Assembly (NCBI GenBank): GCA_964243985.1
Contig: CAXTHJ010000089.1
Span: 1 to 9,775 of the forward strand
Origin: CAIOYC01 sp964243985
Lineage (GTDB): Bacteria > Pseudomonadota > Alphaproteobacteria > Caulobacterales > Caulobacteraceae
Direction: 5' to 3'
Length of the DNA stretch: 9,775 bases
Every line of letters starts with the position of its first letter. The first letter of the stretch is position 1. The notes under the pieces were generated by a model. That model worked only from the letters and a program-made list of their open reading frames with translations. It was not told the origin of the DNA and ran no database searches. Of this stretch, positions 6,343 to 9,775 are shown piece by piece. The position numbers were made by a program, and so were the translations under genes.

Positions 6343-6639
6343 ATGTCTGTCGACGGTTCCTGGAAGATCATAGTCAATTCCCCCATGGGCAAGCAGGAGA
6401 GCACCCTCGACCTGACCGCCGACGGCTCCACGCTCACGGGGATGCAGGCGGCGCAGGGCAAGAGCCAGGCTATCAAGGACGGCAAGGTGGACGGCGACAC
6501 CGTCTCCTGGTCCAACGCCATCACCACCCCGTTCCCGATGACGCTGGAGTTCGCCGGCTCGGTGTCGGGCGACAGCATCAAGGGCAAGGTGAAGGCGGGG
6601 TCGTTCGGCTCCTTCGATTTTGAGGGCTCTAAGGTCTAA
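6343..6639 (+). CDS. Conserved-looking small cytoplasmic beta-rich protein (98 aa)
   Basis: The ATG at 6343 has a strong Shine-Dalgarno (AGGAG at 6332-6336, six bases upstream), so start and expression are well supported. There is no signal peptide, membrane segment or cysteine. The protein alternates short hydrophobic and polar stretches with glycine turns (MSVDGSWKIIVNSPMGKQES, LTADGSTLTG, DGKVDGDTVSW, EFAGSVSGDSIKGKVKAG). This pattern suggests an antiparallel beta sheet or small barrel, reminiscent of lipocalin-like or fatty-acid-binding folds. I cannot name the family or a ligand. Hairpins lie on both sides (6266-6294, and the repeat from 6649), so it is probably transcribed alone. Confidence 0.85.
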   Translation: MSVDGSWKIIVNSPMGKQESTLDLTADGSTLTGMQAAQGKSQAIKDGKVDGDTVSWSNAITTPFPMTLEFAGSVSGDSIKGKVKAGSFGSFDFEGSKV

Positions 6640-6648
6640 CCCACTCAA

Positions 6649-6746
6649 GTCATCCTCGGGACGCGTAGCGGGCCCGAGGCCCAGACGGCGGACCGGCTGG
6701 ATCTGCTGGGTTCTCGGGTCGCCGCTTTGCGGCCCCCGAGAATGAC
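6649..6746. repeat. Compound REP-type palindromic element (two inverted units)
   Basis: The element runs from gtcatcctcggg (6649-6660) to cccgagaatgac (6735-6746), which are reverse complements with one mismatch. Each half folds by itself. Left: cctcggg (6654-6660) with cccgagg (6673-6679). Right: tctcggg (6712-6718) with cccgaga (6735-6741), plus inner gccgc-ttt-gcggc (6721-6733). cccag (6680-6684) also pairs with ctggg (6706-6710). This is the layout of two REP units in opposite orientation (a BIME-like element). It fills most of the 180-base gap between the 98-residue gene and prfA, and may also end transcription or stabilise mRNA. Confidence 0.8.
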
Positions 6747-6819
6747 TATTGTTTAGAGGCTGTGCTTGACCGCCGCCCTCTCTTGCGTGCGCCGGGCTTG
6801 CGCCTTAGCTACCGCCGCC

Positions 6820-7896
6820 ATGCAACTCCCCCAAGCCAAACTCGACCAGGTGCTAGATCGCTTCCATGAGGTGGAGTCCCGCATGTCCGCCGCCAGCGAC
6901 GGAACGGAGATCGTCAAGCTCGGCAAGGAGTACGCCGAGCTGAAGCCGGTGGCGGAGGCGGTGCAGGCGCTCTCCAAAGCCCGCGCTGAGCGAGCCGAGT
7001 TGGAGGAGATGGCCGACGCCGACGATGCGGAGATGGCGGCCCTGGCCCGCGCCGAGTTGAACGCCCTGTCCGAAGCCCTGCCCGAGCGGGAACACGCCGT
7101 CGCTCTGCTGCTCGCGCCCAAGGACAAGGACGAGAACGCCTCCGCCATCCTCGAAGTGCGCGCCGGCACGGGGGGGGACGAAGCGGCCCTCTTCGCCGGC
7201 GATCTCTTCCGCATGTACCAACGCTATGCGGCGCTGCAGGGCTGGCGGGTGGAGATCGACGACGTCTCCGACGGCGAGATGGGCGGCTATAAGGAGATCA
7301 CCGCCTCCATCACCGGCGACGGGGTGTTCGGCCGGCTGAAGTTCGAGAGCGGCGTGCACCGGGTGCAGCGGGTGCCCGCCACCGAAACCCAGGGCCGCAT
7401 CCACACCTCAGCCGCCACCGTCGCCGTGCTCCCGGAAGTGGAGGACGTGGAGATCGAGATCAACGACGCCGATATCCGCATCGACACCTACCGCTCCTCC
7501 GGCGCCGGGGGCCAGCACGTGAACAAAACCGACTCGGCCGTCCGCATCACCCACCTGCCCACCGGCGTGGTGGTGACGAGCTCGGAAAAGTCCCAGCACC
7601 AGAACCGCGCCAAGGCCATGAAGAATTTGAAGGCCAAACTGTATGACCTGCAACGCAACGCCCTGGACGCCGAACGGTCCCAGGCGCGCAAGGACCAGGT
7701 GGGTTCGGGAGACCGCTCCGAACGCATCCGCACCTACAACTATCCGCAGGGGCGGGTCAGCGACCACCGTATCAACCTGACGCTCTACAACCTGCCCAAG
7801 ATCGTCGAAGGGGAGGGCCTGGACGAGATGATCAACGCCCTGATCGCCGACGACCAGGCGGCGAGGTTGGCGCAGTTGGAGGAGACGTTCGGCTAA
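6820..7896 (+). CDS. prfA: Peptide chain release factor 1 (RF-1)
   Basis: RF-1 recognises UAA and UAG in the ribosomal A site and triggers hydrolysis of peptidyl-tRNA. The 358-residue product is normal length. A helical N-terminal region is followed by the codon-recognition domain with the RF-1-type tripeptide P186-A187-T188, in GVHRVQRVPATETQGRIHTS; RF-2 would have SPF. The GGQ catalytic loop is at residues 230-232 (SSGAGGQHVNKTDSAVR); its Gln is normally N5-methylated by PrmC. The conserved RSERIRTYNYPQGRVSDHR follows. The frame opens at a TTG at 6766, but ATG 6820 gives the family's usual N-terminus, although with no clear Shine-Dalgarno. prmC, commonly the next gene, is not downstream here. 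Confidence 0.97.
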   Translation: MQLPQAKLDQVLDRFHEVESRMSAASDGTEIVKLGKEYAELKPVAEAVQALSKARAERAELEEMADADDAEMAALARAELNALSEALPEREHAVALLLAPKDKDENASAILEVRAGTGGDEAALFAGDLFRMYQRYAALQGWRVEIDDVSDGEMGGYKEITASITGDGVFGRLKFESGVHRVQRVPATETQGRIHTSAATVAVLPEVEDVEIEINDADIRIDTYRSSGAGGQHVNKTDSAVRITHLPTGVVVTSSEKSQHQNRAKAMKNLKAKLYDLQRNALDAERSQARKDQVGSGDRSERIRTYNYPQGRVSDHRINLTLYNLPKIVEGEGLDEMINALIADDQAARLAQLEETFG

Positions 7897-7910
7897 CGCT
7901 GCTCATTCTG

Positions 7911-7945
7911 CTCATCCCCGCGGATGCGGAGACCCAGGTTTGGGT
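7911..7945 (+). repeat. REP-like repeat after prfA, left copy of an inverted pair
   Basis: ctcatccccgcggatgcgga (7911-7930) continues into gacccag. It contains hairpins catcc-ccgc-ggatg (7913-7926) and accca-ggtt-tgggt (7932-7945). The 7911-7936 part closely matches, in reverse complement, bases 8414-8437 beyond the AT-rich membrane gene. It also resembles the REP units at 6649-6746. Lying 15 bases after the prfA stop, it may double as a terminator. Confidence 0.6.
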
Positions 7946-8021
7946 GCGCAGGTGGGGCCAGTAAAGTTGAAGCGGTTTTTGACCATTGCCGCCGTAAGCC
8001 GGTTCTGTAAAATCGCGGTTT

Positions 8022-8381
8022 ATGGGTGAAAGTGTTGAACTGTTTAATGCTGAGCAGAAACGGCTGAAAGCTGCGCGCGCGCCTGAGCGGTACTTAAGGA
8101 AGCAAATTTTTGACAATATTGTAACGCTCGCTATCATAAGCGTGACAATGGTTGGCCTTTTTTCCTTGTTGAGCCGGTTTCCCAGAAATCCAGACCATTC
8201 GATGAAACTGGTTATCTATGGCCCTATATTAGTGGCGGTAGCTATCATTTCAGGATTGATGCTGAAATCTGGTAAGGTCGAATGGAAATCGATCAGGCGG
8301 ACGTGCTGGTTTTACATCGCGTTAGCATTGATCGCCATTTCGGTTGGATTGATCGACATGTGGGGCAGGACCGGCAGCTAA
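8022..8381 (+). CDS. Three-helix inner-membrane protein of unknown function (119 aa)
   Basis: I do not recognise this gene. The N-terminus (1-30) is polar and basic, and helical in appearance (EQKRLKAARAPERYLRKQIF). Three hydrophobic segments follow, at about 33-53, 62-81 and 95-112, joined by short loops (RFPRNPDHS and KSGKVEWKSIRR). By the positive-inside rule the N-terminus and the second loop should be cytoplasmic. Composition differs sharply from its surroundings: in 8101-8160 only 23 of 60 bases are G or C, against 46 of 60 in prfA at 7141-7200. Codons ending in A or T are common, which suggests recent acquisition. The ATG at 8022 has no good Shine-Dalgarno, so the start is less certain. 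It is flanked by related REP-like repeats in opposite orientation. A non-coding relic is possible, but three well-formed membrane helices argue for a real protein. Confidence 0.62.
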   Translation: MGESVELFNAEQKRLKAARAPERYLRKQIFDNIVTLAIISVTMVGLFSLLSRFPRNPDHSMKLVIYGPILVAVAIISGLMLKSGKVEWKSIRRTCWFYIALALIAISVGLIDMWGRTGS

Positions 8382-8382
8382 C

Positions 8383-8397
8383 TACTCCAGCGGAGTA
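8383..8397 (+). terminator. Short hairpin directly after the membrane-protein gene
   Basis: tactcc (8383-8388) and ggagta (8392-8397) pair perfectly around agc, two bases past the TAA at 8379-8381. The stem is short and no T-run follows, so only weak termination would be expected. Confidence 0.3.
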
Positions 8398-8413
8398 TCA
8401 TCGGCGTAAAACT

Positions 8414-8437
8414 TGGGTCCTGCGTCCGCGGGATGAG
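8414..8437 (-). repeat. REP-like repeat, right copy of an inverted pair
   Basis: tgggtcctgcgtccgcggga, ending in tgag, is close to the reverse complement of 7911-7936: two one-base gaps and two or three substitutions over about 25 bases. Similarity appears to extend a little outward (gatgcagc here, gctgctcat at the left copy) and inward (aacttggg here, cccaggttt at the left). cctgcg-tc-cgcggg forms its own stem with one G-U pair. Confidence 0.55.
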
Positions 8438-8503
8438 CGTGATGCAGCTAAACAGCGTATAGCCTAAAGCTTGTCGAATTCATCGACGCGCTGAGAGAAC
8501 AGA

Positions 8504-8728
8504 GTGCCCCCTCCGGCCTATCCCATCGTGATTGATCCGCTCTCCGCCGAAGACGGCGGCGGGTTCCTGGCGCGCGTTCCCGACCTGCCCGGCTGCATGA
8601 GCGACGGCGAAACCCCCGCCGAGGCCGCCGCCAATGTGCAGGACGCCATCGCCGTCTGGATCGAAGCCGCCAAGGACCTCGGCCACGCCGTCCCCAAGCC
8701 GTCCGGTCGCCTCGCCTTGGCGGGCTAA
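8504..8728 (+). CDS. HicB-like antitoxin-family protein, orphan (74 aa)
   Basis: The sequence matches the small HicB fold (a degenerate RNase H-like domain): YPIVIDPLSAEDGGGFLARV, then PDLPGCMSDGETPAEA and a helix ANVQDAIAVWIEAAKDLG. In classical HicAB modules HicB binds and neutralises the mRNA-cleaving toxin HicA. This copy is short and stops soon after the HicB helix (PKPSGRLALAG), so it lacks the extra DNA-binding domain of longer HicBs. No hicA-like frame was seen in the flanking bases. The start is a GTG at 8504, preceded by a weak GAGAG; an in-frame TGA at 8492 rules out a longer form. GC-rich codons match the host rather than the AT-rich patch just upstream. It may be an orphan antitoxin, a remnant of a lost module, or a HicB-fold protein with another role. 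Confidence 0.82.
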   Translation: MPPPAYPIVIDPLSAEDGGGFLARVPDLPGCMSDGETPAEAAANVQDAIAVWIEAAKDLGHAVPKPSGRLALAG

Positions 8729-8783
8729 TTTGCGGTCTCGGCCGCTATCGTCCTTGCGGGGAACGGGTTAGGCTCATCGTCTC

Positions 8784-9191
8784 ATGCAGACTGTTCGAGC
8801 ATCCCTGCCGGCCCCCGTCATATCGGCGGCGGAGCCGCAACTCTTCGTCGCGGACATTGATGTCGCGACCCGGTTCTACGGGAAGACGCTCGGCTTCGAG
8901 GTGGCGTTCTCCTACGGAACGCCGCCGTTCTACGCCCAGGTGGCGCGGGGCGGCGCGCGGCTGAACCTGAGGCTTGTGGCCGGCCCGGTGTTCGACGCCG
9001 GCTTTCGCGAGCGCAACGCGCATCCCCTCGCGGCGACCTTGACGCTCGACGACGCCGAGCCTCTGTTCCTTGAGTTTCAGGCGGCGGGCGCGCCCTTCCG
9101 CCAAACCTTGCGGTCTGAGCCCTGGGGCGCGCGCACCTTCATCGTTGCGGACCCGGACGGCAATCTGATCCTGTTCGCAGGGCGCGCTTGA
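8784..9191 (+). CDS. VOC-superfamily protein, glyoxalase/bleomycin-resistance fold (135 aa)
   Basis: The protein has the paired beta-alpha-beta-beta-beta layout of the vicinal-oxygen-chelate fold. The first half holds EPQLFVADIDVATRFYGKTL followed by GFEVAF. The second half holds AATLTLDDAEPLFLEFQAAG and ends with ARTFIVADPDGNLILFAGR. Length is typical of a single-chain VOC protein that dimerises. The usual metal ligands are not obvious: there is no His or Glu at the expected place in the first strand, and the final Glu found in many metal-dependent members (NLIEF) is Leu here (NLILF). This favours a ligand-binding, bleomycin-resistance-like member over a metalloenzyme; substrate is unknown. 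The ATG at 8784 gives about 15 residues before the domain and lacks a clear Shine-Dalgarno. It lies 55 bases after the HicB-like gene. Confidence 0.88.
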   Translation: MQTVRASLPAPVISAAEPQLFVADIDVATRFYGKTLGFEVAFSYGTPPFYAQVARGGARLNLRLVAGPVFDAGFRERNAHPLAATLTLDDAEPLFLEFQAAGAPFRQTLRSEPWGARTFIVADPDGNLILFAGRA

Positions 9192-9239
9192 TGGAATCGT
9201 CTCGCTTGGCGGGCTTGGCGAAGCAGATAGGGCGGACGC

Positions 9240-9581
9240 ATGGAAAAGCGGCGTAGATATTCCTGCATCATCGCCATCGCGGCGCTCTCCGTGACAGCCA
9301 TAGCCTCATCTGCGCAGGGGCAGACGTCCACCCTTTGGGGCTGCGACGCGCCCGCCGGCCGCACCTGCTATTTCAGCCTCCAGTTCGCATCCGGCGGCGT
9401 GCGCAACTTCAGCCTTCCCGCCGGGCGGAAGATGGCTGTCGGCGGGGTGACGGCGGGGCAGGACCAGTATCAGGTCTCCATCGACGCGCCCAATATGGGT
9501 GACATCCACCGCTGCAGGCAACTGGTCGCCGTCGGGCGATCCTGCGTCCGCAAGGTGGTGGACGCCGCCTACAACGACTAG
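9240..9581 (+). CDS. Small secreted cysteine-containing protein, unknown function (113 aa)
   Basis: A basic start (MEKRRR), a hydrophobic core (IIAIAALSVTAIA) and SSAQGQ form a Sec signal peptide, cleaved near residues 25-28. The mature part of about 85 residues has four cysteines (C35, C43, C92, C102), enough for two disulphides. It looks beta-rich (TLWGCDAPAGRTCYFSLQF, NFSLPAGRKMAVGG, DQYQVSID). Similar short periplasmic proteins are common in alphaproteobacteria without known function, and I cannot name the family. The ATG at 9240 follows AGGGCGG at a usable distance. A GAATC (9194-9198), the recognition sequence of the CcrM methylase, lies 41 bases upstream. An inverted repeat starts at the stop codon. 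Confidence 0.78.
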   Translation: MEKRRRYSCIIAIAALSVTAIASSAQGQTSTLWGCDAPAGRTCYFSLQFASGGVRNFSLPAGRKMAVGGVTAGQDQYQVSIDAPNMGDIHRCRQLVAVGRSCVRKVVDAAYND

Positions 9582-9629
9582 CCAAGGGTTGTGGCAGGCG
9601 GCGCCCGGCCTTAAGTGCATGCCCTTGGC
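9581..9629 (+). terminator. Inverted repeat overlapping the stop of the secreted-protein gene
   Basis: gccaaggg (9581-9588) and cccttggc (9622-9629) are perfect 8-base reverse complements enclosing 33 GC-rich bases. No T-run follows. It could end transcription before the helicase gene, but the large loop makes this uncertain. Confidence 0.3.
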
Positions 9630-9680
9630 GACCTTGGCGCAGCGCGCTCTGGTTTCGCCGCCTTCCGGTTCCTGTCCATC

Positions 9681-9775
9681 ATGTCTCTGCCCGATCTGCC
9701 TTCTCCGCTGGCCAGCGCCCTTACAGCGCGCGGCTACATCGATCTCACCCCGGTGCAGACGGCGGTGGCCAGCGG
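9681..9775 (+). CDS. DEAD-box RNA helicase, N-terminus only (cut by the window edge)
   Basis: Only the first 31 codons are present. They read MSLPDLPSPLASALTARGYI followed by DLTPVQTAVASG. This is the Q-motif region of DEAD-box RNA helicases: two short helices, then GY..LTPVQ, whose Gln contacts the adenine of ATP. The Walker A (AxTGxGKT) and DEAD boxes would lie to the right of the window. These enzymes remodel RNA in ribosome assembly or mRNA decay; which subfamily cannot be told from so little. The ATG at 9681 has no obvious Shine-Dalgarno. An earlier ATG at 9619 is out of frame. Confidence 0.82.
   Translation, partial: MSLPDLPSPLASALTARGYIDLTPVQTAVAS

Noticed and set aside
6766..6819. 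TTG-started N-terminal extension of prfA
   Set aside because: The extra 18 residues do not resemble the RF-1 N-terminus, whereas ATG 6820 (MQLPQAKLDQVLDRF) does.
8282..8467. 61-codon plus-strand frame overlapping the end of the AT-rich membrane gene
   Set aside because: It overlaps a frame with three good membrane helices, has no domain, and runs through the right REP-like repeat.
8382..8503. Search for a hicA toxin gene or remnant upstream of the HicB-like gene
   Set aside because: No frame with HicA features (basic N-terminal helix, G-S-H-H motif) was found. The bases hold a short hairpin, the right REP-like repeat and a small GTCGA/TCGAC palindrome (8473-8487).

Overview
The window looks like a GC-rich alphaproteobacterial chromosome, most likely Caulobacterales. 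This is inferred from the high G+C (one hand-counted 60-base stretch in prfA has 46 G/C), the GAF-type PtsP, the RodZ-like gene beside it, and palindromic repeats of a kind I associate with this group. No tRNA, rRNA, CRISPR array, transposase or phage gene was seen. Both ends cut through genes.

Layout, left to right: (1) the 3' part of a HAMP-type sensor histidine kinase (+, to 1259). (2) Three small, probably exported proteins on the minus strand (1305-1661, 1698-2126, 2217-2579); the last is extremely rich in Gly, Tyr and Trp. (3) A 275-base divergent intergenic region (2580-2854) holding several palindromes. (4) ptsP, enzyme I of the nitrogen-related phosphotransferase system (2855-5119). 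(5) A RodZ-like protein: cytoplasmic helix-turn-helix, one membrane segment, proline/alanine-rich linker and periplasmic domain (5243-6229). (6) A 98-residue cytoplasmic beta-rich protein (6343-6639). (7) A two-unit palindromic repeat (6649-6746). (8) prfA, peptide chain release factor 1 (6820-7896). (9) An AT-richer patch with a three-helix membrane protein of unknown function (8022-8381), flanked by a pair of related REP-like repeats in opposite orientation. (10) An orphan HicB-like protein (8504-8728), a VOC-fold protein (8784-9191), a small secreted protein with four cysteines in its mature part (9240-9581), and the first 31 codons of a DEAD-box RNA helicase (from 9681).

Functionally, the backbone combines nutrient sensing (PtsP), cell-shape or envelope organisation (RodZ-like) and translation termination (PrfA). 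I see no single pathway joining them. The usual prfA partner prmC (hemK) is not downstream of prfA; the AT-rich patch and accessory genes occupy that place. The strongest candidate for something undescribed is the REP-flanked AT-rich module at 7911-8437. Next come the palindrome cluster upstream of ptsP and the compound REP element upstream of prfA. No defence system or biosynthetic cluster could be supported.
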